64,000 nucleotides of DNA from Cadophora sp. MPI-SDFR-AT-0126 (Eukaryota > Ascomycota > Leotiomycetes > Helotiales > Ploettnerulaceae), in assembly GCA_020747065.1 (NCBI GenBank), contig JAGMVK010000015.1, positions 1,054,001 through 1,118,000 on the forward strand, written 5' to 3'. The position numbers were made by a program, and so were the translations under genes. Shown piece after piece: positions 35,600 through 45,493 of the stretch. Positions within the stretch are counted from its first letter, which is position 1. Each line of letters begins with the position of its first letter. The notes beneath the pieces are model-generated. The model made no database searches, was not told the origin of the DNA, and saw nothing but the letters and a program-made list of their open reading frames with translations.

Positions 35600-36714
35600 C
35601 AATCGATTCAAGATATTAATGAACAAACCGCTGCTTTAAGCCTGGGATGTGGTGATTTTCGGGTCTTGAGCGGTGAAGTGCCGTAGCGTAAAGCTAGAAA
35701 TTACTGTAGAGCACTTGACTCTATATTTTCAGAAAACCACCCGGGGAAACCACTACTATTACGTGAAAGCAGCCGATTTACGCTCGGGGTATACGGTTAC
35801 CATTTCGTACTACCCTACCAAAAGTAAACTAGGTCGTGTTCCCTAGTACCCTTACTTCTACCTTTACTTCTATCCTTAATTCGCCCTTGATCTTAGTCGA
35901 GAAATACCCCCAATTATACTTTTAAAGGCCCTTGAAATAATCTAATTATTCACTACTTACTTGTACAAGTTATACAAGATCCGCCTATCAAGTTTCTATG
36001 TCTCAGGGCTTTACGAGTAGTACGAAAATCATTTATAACCCTTGAACCCTCTAAACCGACTTAAATATAACTCTTGTAAGACTCTTTATATGATCCAAGG
36101 CTACCTCTTCTATCGCGGATTCCAAATCTCTTATATACGAATCATGTCTACGTATTTTTACCCTTAACCTAGGGTATTAGAAAACTGCTCTCGTTAAATA
36201 AAATTAAGTAGTAGAAGCATTACAAAAGTGCTAAGAAAGGCGCTAAATCCGAACTGATATACGCTGGAGCGCCAGGTAGCGATGTGAGCTTGCTGATATC
36301 TGCTACCTCGTCAATGGCAACCCATGGTAACGTTTTGCGTTCATGTACTCTTGCATTATGGAACCTCTTGGTTGCCGCCTTGCATTTCGCAATCTGAAGA
36401 GCCGCAGATGTTGTCAGAATCAAGTACGCTCTGGCTCACGAGATTTATTAGGATATGTGTAAGCTGACTTGAAAGGTAAAGATTTGGTTTAGAGTCTTCC
36501 AATTTGTCTTGGTTTTTAGGATCCAAGAACATGACTATGACGTATTGTATGTAAGAATACTCGAAAGGACGGCTATGATGAGATGACATTCCGTGATACT
36601 CTTATTCTACTTCCCCAGGAAATCTATTCTTCCGTCCTAAGATTCGTTCCTCGTCTCCTTCATGACTAGGAAGTGTCGATCCCCTCATTCTATCCGTATA
36701 AGGTCTATGTATGA
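35600..36714. other. Intergenic, includes a degenerate stretch
   Basis: 35750-36200 is moderately AT-rich and looks like an eroded repeat. On the minus strand 36220-36423 gives a coding-like segment (LPWVAIDEVADISKLTSLPG) of unknown family, probably a gene scrap. No complete gene. Confidence 0.35.
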
Positions 36715-37187
36715 TCAAGCCTTCTTCCCCTCCGGCACACGAGCCCTAACTTCAATCTCTACCCTCATATCATCGAACGCCAGCCTTGTAACGCCAATCG
36801 AAGTCCACGCAGGCTGATGGTTCGGGCAGTACTTCTTCAAGCACTTGACCATGGTTTCCATCGCCTCGTCATTCATCGGGACGTGATATGACCTGAGAAA
36901 GAAGACGTCTTCCCACCCCTTTGCGCCGGCGGTCTTGAGGTTGTGCTCCACGTTCTCAAACGCCTGCTCGATTTGGCCCACGATGTTGCGGTTAATCTTG
37001 TCATTCCATCGGTCCCATCCACCTCGATACTGTCAGTCAACATTTGGAAGGAGGGAATGAGAGCTTGAGCGAGACCTTGTCCTGAACACTCGATGACATC
37101 GCCGACTCTAACAGCTTGGCTATACCAGAGATTTTTCTTGCTCCTTTGACCGTAGCCCTCGTAGTTGTAGTATGTAAGGTTGGACAT
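36715..37187 (-). CDS. RidA/YjgF/UK114-family protein, 139 aa, two exons
   Basis: Exon 1 (37187-37076) starts MSNLTYYNYEGYGQ and contains WYSQAVRVGDVIECSGQG. A 53-bp intron (37075-37023, GTCTCG..GAG, branch CTGAC) leads to exon 2 (37022-36715) with GGWDRWNDKINRN, QIEQAFENVEHNLKTAGAKG and VGVTRLAF-like ITRLAF. Joined, the frame is continuous and the length suits the family. RidA proteins deaminate reactive enamine/imine intermediates; fungal members of this divergent type often sit in metabolite clusters. The family's key Arg near the C-terminus is plausibly the one in VEIEVRARVPEG. The donor GTCTCG is not the common form, so an alternative splice is possible. An upstream in-frame Met at 37199 would add four residues. 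Confidence 0.82.
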
Positions 37188-37199
37188 GGCGGCGACCAT

Positions 37200-37817
37200 G
37201 AGGATGGATGAGAATGATTACAAGTGCCGAAGATATATGTAGGGGTGATTTTGAGTGATAACAACATGTCGAGAACCTTCGGCGTCTTTATCTTTAAACG
37301 ACTCGATCACTGCCTCGGAGTGGGTCAAGGCTAGTAAGAGTGGAAAAAGAAATCCAACATAAAATTACAAATTCACCCTGCTGCCGGCGTAACTCATTTG
37401 CCTACATTATGAAGCTGTTCCTTGGCCGAATCATGATCGATGCGCAGCGCGGGGAGTGCCGGGTACATATTAAGATCACGAGACGGGGAGTGTCGGGAAT
37501 GGCAAGTCGGTGGAGCGGGGAGTCGCGGGCTCTGATCAGTGGAGACAGCGAGATGACTAGTCAGATTTACAGCAATCTGTGCCTTGCAGTAGGAACCTAT
37601 CTCGAATCTTTGTGTAAATCACAAACATGAAGCATTCCTGTTACCGAACTGGAAGATAGTGCTCACTCCCCCATGACTTTCCTTTCTCCTTCATTTCTTC
37701 GCACGGCTTGGCTTCCCTTTCTTCATTTTGCTTTCCCTTCTTCTCAGACATTCTTTTTCGATCATTAAGTACTGCGGCCCGTATTGGCATTCCCATCATA
37801 TCAAACTCGCTTCCAAG
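37200..37817. other. Intergenic between RidA gene and ADH relic
   Basis: Divergent promoter space. An ORF at 37340-37630 has no recognisable motif. No other feature seen. Confidence 0.4.
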
Positions 37818-38955
37818 ATGAAGGCGCTTGCGTGGACCTCGGTTGGAAATGTCCAACTCGTCGAACGCCCAAAACCAACATTACAACTTCCCACTGATGC
37901 CATCATCAGAGCCTCGCATGCCAGCATCCGTGGCACTGATATCCACGTCCGCGATGGACTGCACCTGGAGAGCGGCATCGGTCTCATTCTTAGTCACGAA
38001 GGAGTGTCGAGTCCGTGGGAGCCGGTGTTAGGAACTTCAAATCGGAGACAGGGTTATTGTCATGTGCATCACAGCTTGTTCCGCCTGCGATTATAGTCGT
38101 CGGTCCATGCCGGGACATTGCACCAGCGGGGGTTGGCAGATGGGGCATACACTGGATGGTCTGCAATCCGAGTACACTCGGATTCATATGCGGACACTTC
38201 GATGCATCTCGCCCCCGACAATGCGGATTCAAGAGCTATGATTCTCATGAGCGATGTATTCTCATCAGGCTTTGAGTGCGGAGTGCTGAGAGGCAAGGTT
38301 GTGCAGGGTTGCACCGTGGTTATCATTGGAGTAGGGCTTGTAGGTTGACGGCGTTAATAACAGCCCAGCTTTACTCTCCAGGTATCATCATTGCCATCGA
38401 CAAAGGATGTAAATCGGTTGAATATTGCCAAAGGTCTAGGTGCTGATTTCACCCTCAACCCCGAAGATGGAGACGTCGGGGCCGCCGTGAGAGCTATCAC
38501 CAAAGGTAAGGGTTGCAATACGGTTATTGAAGCAGTTAGTTTTGTGTCTACCATGGATATAGCACAGGAAATGCTGGCTGTGGGCGGAGTCCTAGCCAAC
38601 ATCGGCGTACACTCCACGAAGGTCGATTTCCATCTGCAGAAATCATAGTCTCATAATATCTGTAAGATCCTTCTGGCCGTGAACAAATTTTGAGCTGATC
38701 AAAGCCTCAGCAATCACGACACAGCTTGTGGACGGAGTGAGCGTGCCACTTCTCCTCAAAATGTATCTGCTTAGAAAGCTGAATGACCCTTCACCAATGT
38801 TCATTCGCAGTAAGTGCTTAATTTTGACTGGATGGGCTACATAGATCGATCGCTGAGAACATCCAAGCTTTTGAATTCAAAGACTAGAAGAAGCCTAAAA
38901 GGTCTTTGTGGATGGTGCTTCCCCTGGCGCAGTGAAGCTCCTGATTTGGATGTAG
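37818..38955 (+). pseudogene. Zinc-dependent alcohol dehydrogenase (MDR family) pseudogene
   Basis: ATG 37818 starts MKALAWTSVGNVQLVERPKP, the normal N-terminus. The sequence then passes through at least four frames: SHASIRGTDIHV, GLILSHEGV, SMPGHCTSGGWQMGHTLDG, MSDVFSSGFECGV, the Rossmann strand VVIIGVGLVG, then DVNRLNIAKGLGADFTLNPE and GKGCNTVIEAVS. A decayed C-terminus (QLVDGVSVPLLLKMYLL) runs to about 38955. The first zinc ligand, normally Cys in ICGTD, is Arg here. Frameshifts, rather than RIP-type stops, do most of the damage. It is clearly inactive; the family call is strong. Confidence 0.88.
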
Positions 38956-38967
38956 ACTAGGATGGGA

Positions 38968-39686
38968 TAAGTCCCCACCCCACCATTTAGACCACCTTTT
39001 ACACCAAAAACAGCGATTTTCACTTGATAATATTTTTATAAAACGTTAATAAAAGTACACTAAATTAAAAATGTAAGCTAACAGTATATATACAACCTCG
39101 CTTATTCACTTTAAGCTAGTTTCAATTGGGTAATCCTCAGTAATTTAAAATTTAAAAAACACCATATAAAAGTGACTAAAAATAACTTTTAATTATATAG
39201 TTATAAGTACTTGAAATTAATATATATAATAATATATAGAGTCTTTATAATACCTTTTTTATTACTAAGCAATTGTATTAGTAGTTATATTGTAATTTTA
39301 AAAAAACTGTTTTACAGGGGTCTAAAAAAGTCTGTTCTAATGCATATTAACAACTACTAATAGAATTATCTAATAGCTGAAAATCTTAAATCAGTAGTCT
39401 TATCGGTTATAATCGTCCTTTTTTAAAGTATTTATATTCGTTTAATTATAAATTAATATTAGTCACTTTTGTATAGTGATTTTTAAATTTTAAATATAAG
39501 AGAATTGCCTAATTAGAACTAGCTTGTATGTTATATTTGAAGTAACGTATATAGATATTATATATTATTAATTTTATAAGTTTTTATTAACGTTTTATAA
39601 AGATATTATTAAGTGAAAATCGCTGCTTTTGGTGTAAATGAGTGGTCCAAATGAGGGGGTGGTCCAAATGGTGGGGTAGGGACTTA
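38968..39686. mobile_element. 719-bp TA-flanked foldback element
   Basis: The left end TAAGTCCCCACCCCACCATT and right end TGGTGGGGTAGGGACTTA are inverted repeats with TA at both borders. Inside, TTTTACACCAAAA..GCGATTTTCACTT and further segments (AGCTAGTTTCAATTGGG; TTTAAAATTTAAAAA; AAAAGTGACTAA) reappear inverted on the other side, so each arm is about 260 bp or more. The right end has an extra GTGGTCCAAATG repeat. The AT-rich middle has no transposase motif. The ends are nearly the same as those of the pogo-like element at 41083, so it may have used that transposase. Confidence 0.85.
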
Positions 39687-39886
39687 CCGGAAGGGCAAGG
39701 CTTAAAGGTAGATCACAAAGAGAAACATATCAAGAATCCTTCTGAGGGTCTATCTGCCATGTGAAAGGACATGTGAAGATTGCTTTTCCTTTTTTACCGA
39801 AATGTATAAATGAAATCTTCCAGTGTCTTTTATAAGATCAAACTTCCGCACAGCTTTAACCATCATGATACCTATCGTTGAGAATC

Positions 39887-40212
39887 ATGGGCCTCTCAGA
39901 CGCCCCAGTAGTCCGACATTTGGGCGTAGAACTTGGCTCTGACTTACCTGCCGACTCGAAGCCATGATATCAACAAGCTCACTTACTCAAGTTGAATCTT
40001 TGCGCCGTCTCACTGATGATGTTCTGTAAGAATATTCTTCCCTAAGCTAGATGTACTTTTCTAACAGATGCAACCTCTGCGACCGGATACTACGGCTCAC
40101 TGATGAATGGCCTCCAAGCATTGACCCAATGGAGAACATTCATGAAAGAGCCCGCAGGAGGATGGCTGGGCATTATCAACTCCATATACTGGGTCAGTGT
40201 TGGTATTTGAAG
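39887..40212 (+). pseudogene. MFS sugar transporter 5' remnant
   Basis: Two exons (39887-40025 and 40068-40212) join across a 42-bp intron (GTAAGA..CTAACAG). The joined frame gives AHLLKLNLCAVSLMMF, then GYYGSLMNGLQALTQW and PAGGWLGIINSIYWVSVGI. These are TM1 and the start of TM2 of the hexose-transporter branch of the major facilitator superfamily, including the GYDGS-like motif (here GYYGS). A TGA at 39965-39967 replaces what is usually a Trp codon, a G-to-A change of RIP type. The homology stops at about 40212, so about 11 of 12 helices are missing. Confidence 0.78.
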
Positions 40213-41082
40213 ACGAATGACACCGATCGAACATCACAGCACAATGAAGACTGGATTACTCAAGGCCTGCAATTTGCTTATTTGGTTCTTCAAAGACTAT
40301 AAGATTCGGATTCTCTCTCCCGGTGGGAATGGCGGCGGGCCGAAGTTTACGTCAAAGCTGAGGAAGGATCGTAACCCAAAGAAGAAGGAACGAGGTCGGC
40401 AAGTCTCGCGCCTGTCTGCGCTACATGGTACAGGATAAAAGTGTCACCTTTTCTAAGCCCCAACAAGTATCACGGTAGTAGGCATGTCGTCGACAGTGCT
40501 ATGGGCCATAGGCTCAAATAGCTCGAGATGCTATCTGAGGAATCTGGAAGCACTTGGTGAGGCAGTTCGAGGGGAACCTAGAGCTATACAGAACTTGTAC
40601 TGAGGCACAGAACCTATTATTCCAACTACTGCAGCCCTGTTTTACAGATTGCTTCTGCTCGAGAACTCGGTGGGGTCGGGCAGACTAAGATGAAGGATAG
40701 CGATGTCTGCATGGAGGGACTCGCGGCTGATTCTGCTCGGGAACTCGGTGGGCATAGAAGGCCACTAAAGATAAGGGATTACGATGTCTATATTAAGAGA
40801 CTCGCAGTTCCTAAGCAAAGTCAGCTTTTGGCCTCCGTTATATAGGCTCTTCAAACAAGCTTAGCTGGAGATCCCAAGAACAGCAGAGTTGGGAAGGCCT
40901 CGAAAGGAGCAGGATTAGGTCGTCCGCATCCAAAGACTCGCGTTCAAAAGAGAAAGGAAAATATTTTAGTCTAACACCTGTTCCTAAGAATTATTATCAC
41001 TAACGAGGCCGGTACCTTTTAACCCTAATTGCCCTAGGATAGGTTAGTAGAAGTTATAAAAATATTGCGTTACGCAACTTAC
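40213..41082. other. Intergenic with an ~85-bp imperfect direct duplication
   Basis: TTCTGCTCGAGAACTCGGTG (about 40648-40667) recurs as TTCTGCTCGGGAACTCGGTG about 82 bp later, each followed by a GATG(A/T)CT..GA(G/C)TCGC stretch. Both copies translate to SARELGG .. DVY/DVC .. LA in one plus frame. No gene start or family identified. Confidence 0.5.
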
Positions 41083-42911
41083 TAAGTCCCCACCCCACCC
41101 TTCCGCGCACCCCCCCCCTTCCGCGCACCCCGTAATTTTACCACTACCTGTAAATAACACTTAATAACTTTACAATGCTTTAATTTTTATATAATCTTTT
41201 GTAGCCTTAGAATTTCTTACTGAATCTGAATTAATAAGTATAATTTTTTAATCTCCAGCTGCAATTTAAGCTTTTTAGATAGCTTGAATATCTGCAAACT
41301 TAGAATTTAGATTAGTTTAAACTTTCTGTTTTTTCCGTGATTATAATTGATTTAATTTAGCTTTTAATTGCTGTATTCTTATCTTTGCCTATCCTAATGC
41401 AAAGTTCTTTTAATTAAAAGCTTTAATAGCTTTATTAAAAAGTAATTAATGTGTTAAGTTATTATTATATGATTTTTTAGTTAAAGTATTAAGTTATAAT
41501 CTGAATTCTTTGCTAACCTTTAGCGTAGACTATATAATTAATAATTCCTTTACCTCTTTAATAGTCTAAAGATCCTCTGAAGCACTGATTTCCAACTCTT
41601 AATTATTATTCTCTAATAGTAATTAGCTTATTAGTAGTTTTACTATACTCACCGGCTAGAAACCGGTAGCTTTTCAGCTAGCTCTGATATTTATACCTAT
41701 TAAGCTCTCTTACCGTACTTTATAATTGCATATTAAGAAATTACGCTTACTAATTAAAGTAGAATCAGTTATTAATACTAATAAATTAAGGTGTTTCCGG
41801 TAAGATGCTTTAAGAAGAGAAAAAATCGATAAATCTAAAGGTTATAAGACGTATAATATATATGCAAGTAAAAATAATAGAAATATATTATATTCTAAGC
41901 ACTTTTATATAAATTCCGTAGTCTTATAACTTCCGTGGCCGTTTAAGACGAGTAATCGTAGTTCTTAATTACATAGTTGCGTTTAAGAGATAAAAACCTT
42001 TTCAAGCTACTCTAGTGCGGTAGCGTTATCTATCTATTTATTTTCTATTACTGTGAATTACTAGTCTTTAAATAAGTTAATATCTGCTAGGAACTACTGT
42101 TGCTAAATTGATTTTCCCTTATATATTACAAGTAAGGTAGTTTTACGACTAGTAGTAAAGATATATTTAATAATCGAGGTTTAATTCCGAGAACCAAGCT
42201 GTTTTCGCTAAAGAAAACATCGATTTACATAGCTAATAACTAAGCTATTAACTCCAAAGTCTTTTATAATTCCTATTTTATTTATATTCCATCGATTTTC
42301 AGGTAGAATTACTTTAATAGCTAAGATCTGCAGTTTATAAAACTATAGCTTAATAATATCGGATATCGCATTATTAACACGTATAGAATTAATAAAATAT
42401 TACTTCTTAATACTTAAGACAAGATTCCGCTTAAAAAACCGCTATACCTATCATTTTCCAAATAGTACAAGATCTCCTTAAAGTATATAAAGCCGATTCC
42501 TAAAAAGCTATACTTGCGCATAAGCAACACTAAACCTTAATATCTCTTAAGTTAAAATCCAGTGTGTAAAACGCTTTCCTAACATCGGAAGTAGCCTTTG
42601 CAAATAACTAGTAACTTATTAACAGGTATTTAGATTATAATATTAGCTCCAGAGGATAAACTCTGGTATACTTTATTCTTTTGCGGCCTATTATAAGGAC
42701 TTGCTATTTTTAACCGTAAAAAGAGCTAAAACTACGTTATCTTCAGAGTATTTTAGTATAATAATCGTCTTAATTAATATTCTAAACATCAAAAAAATCA
42801 ATAAAAGAATAAGATAATTATTAATTATTAAAAGTAGGTAAGTAAAAAAGCGGTGTGCTAAGCGAGGTGCGCGGAAGGGGGGGGTGCGCGGAAGGGTGGG
42901 GTGGGGACTTA
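41083..42911. mobile_element. 1829-bp pogo/Fot1-type DNA transposon, RIP-degraded
   Basis: The ends TAAGTCCCCACCCCACCCTT and its inverse are flanked by TA. Each end has a 17-bp iterated motif (CCCTTCCGCGCACCCC) twice. The interior encodes a decayed transposase on the minus strand. It is the only one of the TA-flanked elements here with transposase sequence, and is the probable source of enzyme for its relatives at 38968 and 43153. Confidence 0.9.
41170..42800 (-). pseudogene. Degraded pogo/Fot1 DDE transposase
   Basis: Minus-strand reading at about 41975-41800 gives ELRLLVLNGHGSYKTTEFI, a stop, KCLEYNIFLLFLLAY, then PLDLSIFSLLKASYRKHL. It corresponds to the well-known L(V/L)DGHGSH .. PHTSHVLQPLD(L/V)SVFSPLKxAYR block of Fot1/pogo transposases. 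The catalytic Asp of DGHGSH is Asn (codon 41941-41943), a G-to-A change, and many stops are present. The DNA-binding N-terminal part (higher coordinates) could not be resolved reliably. Not functional. Confidence 0.85.
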
Positions 42912-43152
42912 ATACTTACAATCAAGGAGCCAGAGAATAGTCAGATACGCTACGCAATACTATAGTAAATAAAAGGCAAAGGGAGAGAGTCGGTGTTGCA
43001 GATAAAAGGCGTTATCGTAAGAGAGGAGAGGTAAAGGAGAGAGTCGGTGCCGGGTGTTGTTGCAAGAGAAGAAGAAAATGGAGCGTGGAGCGCCCTTACC
43101 TGCCTATGCTAGATAATGCTTGGGTTGTGCTAAGAAGGAGCTAAACGTAGGC
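42912..43152. other. Short GC-normal spacer
   Basis: It contains a direct repeat: GGGAGAGAGTCGGTG near 42979-42993 recurs as GGAGAGAGTCGGTGCCGG near 43034. No gene. Confidence 0.4.
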
Positions 43153-43980
43153 TAACGTCCCACCCCACCATTCCGTCCACCCCCCCATTCCGCCACCCCT
43201 TTTACACCAAAAGTTATAACTTTAAATTATTAATATCTTTACTATTTGTTAATAAAATTAAATAAAACTTAAAACTTGGAATAATATTATACTAATAATT
43301 AAGATAAATTATTTTGAGCTAGTTTAAATTACATAATATTATAAACTAAGTATTTAAAGTCCGAGGATTTTTTTGCATATAAATTTGGTGTAATTTTTAA
43401 TCTTCAACTTTTCTTTATATAACTAGTAATTATTAATTAAAAAACTTAAAACTTAAATTATTAGTAGCTTATATATATAATATTGAAACATTAAAATATT
43501 AAGGTATTTTCATTAGTAATTATCTTTTTATTAAGTAGAATATAAAACCCCATATAAATATTTATATGAGAAAAATTTATTACTTAATAAAATAATAGGT
43601 ATTAACTAAAACTCCTTAAAATTTTAAATTATTAATAGCATATATATAATCTACTTATATTTAAAACTTTAGTCTTTTATATAATAATTACTAAAGTTAT
43701 TAAAGAAATAAAGAAATAAAGTTTTACACCAAATTTGTATATAAAAAAGTTCCAGGATTTAAAATACTTAGTTTACAATATTACGTAATCAAAACTTATA
43801 AACATTTAACTATACTATTAATCGTATAAAAATATATTAAATCTTAAATTCTAGCTGATTTTATTAATAAATAATAAAAATATTAATACTTTAAAAGTGT
43901 GACTTTTGGTGTAAAAGGGGTGGCGGAATGGTGGGGTGGACGGAATGGTGGGGTGGACGGAATGGTGGGGTGGGACGTTA
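43153..43980. mobile_element. 828-bp TA-flanked, near full-length palindromic element
   Basis: The ends TAACGTCCCACCCCACCATT and AATGGTGGGGTGGGACGTTA are inverted with TA borders. The two arms pair along nearly the whole length and meet at the perfect palindrome CATATAAATATTTATATG near 43551-43568. Internal landmarks TTTTACACCAAAAG, ACACCAAATTTGTATA and TAAACTAAGTATTT occur on both arms. At the right end a 17-bp unit GGTGGGGTGGACGGAAT is iterated almost three times. No transposase. Confidence 0.88.
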
Positions 43981-44452
43981 GTAGGAGGGTATTGATTCAT
44001 TTAGTATAGTGAGCGCTGCGAGGATAAAGATACTAAGCTACTTGCATTCTAAGTCCAGGAAGGCCGAATGGAGTAAAAAGGTGTTTGTCCGGTCCTTGAT
44101 ATTTTGATAAAACTTAGCTACCTACCTAGAAGGTAAAAACAAGTAATAGCAATACGAGGCATTGAAGCAAATATGAGAATGTATGGGTATCAATTTCCTG
44201 ATCCTTCACATTCCCCCATATCCTATCTAACTAAAATATCTACCGATCCATCTCAAGGAAAGAGCCGGCACGTTTTCCGTTTCTATACACGTATAAACAT
44301 TTTCCGTCTCCCCAGACCTCACCCTATCTTCAATAATGAAATGACCCAAATCGCCAGCAATGCACGCTAAGATTCAAATAGACAGTCTCTTCCTTCGCCT
44401 CTTCTCCCTATATCATTCGTGTCATCCCTATATATCTCTATTGCATATTGGC
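43981..44452. other. Intergenic, 3' side of the SUR7-like gene
   Basis: It presumably includes the 3' UTR of the minus-strand gene. Small ORFs at 44173-44370 and 44360-44626 have no motif. Confidence 0.4.
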
Positions 44453-45493
44453 TTAGATCGCAGTTTGGCTGTAAGGCTCATACGCACCATTGCCAGCTCT
44501 CGTCACTGGCTTGAAATTTTGCATTGGGACATCGTCCTGCGGGTTCTGCCGAGGATTGTGAATGTTGTGTTGCTGACTAGCATATCCATTGTCGTAATAC
44601 GTGTTGTTACCCACAGGTTGGTATGAACCGGTGAGGATAAACTTCTCATGATCATCGACACCACGACGCTTTGATTTGCCCAGGTGATTAGAGCCACAGC
44701 AGCAGATAGTGACTAGCCAGAATATGCCGGCGGCGATGCCGAATGCGACGGAGAGCCATGTTGTAGCAAGGAATGCCGTGTTGAGGGAGCCGCTAACGCC
44801 GTAGGAGCGTACGCTAGCTTTAACGGCAGCAGTGACAAGGCAAGCTTGCACGGTCGCTAAGACAGATGCGATGATAAGACTTAGTACTGTCATAAAGGAG
44901 TTCATGAATGTCGCACATGACCCAAAGCGCGAGCAGAAGCCGAAGATGCCTATGATCATCTCGATAAGGCAGGAGAAGACGGCCATGACGTAGGACATCT
45001 GAGTAAACTTGGAGATAACCTTGAAGGTCTCAAGAGCGGTTTTCAGCTCGGACGGGAGGCTGACAGTTGTACCTGTGAGAGAGGAGGCTGTGGCTTCGAT
45101 GAAACTGGCATTAAGTATCTCGGCCCAGCTGAATCCTGGTTTTGTGCAAGTAGTGTTACTGCCTGTTGTTGCGCAATAGTTCCATAGAGTGACTCTGTAA
45201 GAGTCTGCGAGGCTAAGGTCTGAGGCGGTGATGTTCGAGCTGCCGTCTGCGTTGGGAGAGAGGCCTGCGACGGTCAAGGCTGAGAGTGAGTCGCTTGGGA
45301 AAGGAGCTCGTTTAGCGAGGTCGGCGAGGTTTTCAAGGGAAAAGGAGGATATCGAGAGGTTCTGCGTCTTGATCTCGAACAAGTCTAAGGACTTGTCGGT
45401 TATGCCGGCGAAAATTACTATTAGGAGACAGATGAGACTGGCAAAGGTTAAGCCGTATGGCACGGCCACGCAAACAAATCGTCCTGCACCCAT
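44453..45493 (-). CDS. SUR7/PalI-family plasma-membrane protein, 346 aa
   Basis: An intact single-exon gene. Four TM helices lie at about residues 11-30, 167-187, 199-222 and 240-263, with a ~135-residue outer loop between the first two. The loop carries the family signature LWNYC (103-107) with a second Cys (TTC, 116) and sequons NIT and NAS. A cytoplasmic tail with CCC after TM4 (264-266, likely palmitoylated) is rich in Asn, Gln and Tyr. SUR7-type proteins sit in eisosome/MCC patches and affect wall integrity and endocytosis; PalI members act in pH signalling. Which subgroup this is cannot be decided from sequence alone. Start and length suit the family. Confidence 0.88.
   Translation of the reverse strand: MGAGRFVCVAVPYGLTFASLICLLIVIFAGITDKSLDLFEIKTQNLSISSFSLENLADLAKRAPFPSDSLSALTVAGLSPNADGSSNITASDLSLADSYRVTLWNYCATTGSNTTCTKPGFSWAEILNASFIEATASSLTGTTVSLPSELKTALETFKVISKFTQMSYVMAVFSCLIEMIIGIFGFCSRFGSCATFMNSFMTVLSLIIASVLATVQACLVTAAVKASVRSYGVSGSLNTAFLATTWLSVAFGIAAGIFWLVTICCCGSNHLGKSKRRGVDDHEKFILTGSYQPVGNNTYYDNGYASQQHNIHNPRQNPQDDVPMQNFKPVTRAGNGAYEPYSQTAI

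Noticed and set aside
36715..37199. Two separate overlapping ORFs, or a broken RidA gene
   Set aside because: A 53-bp intron joins them in one frame at the family's conserved CSGQGG..W position.
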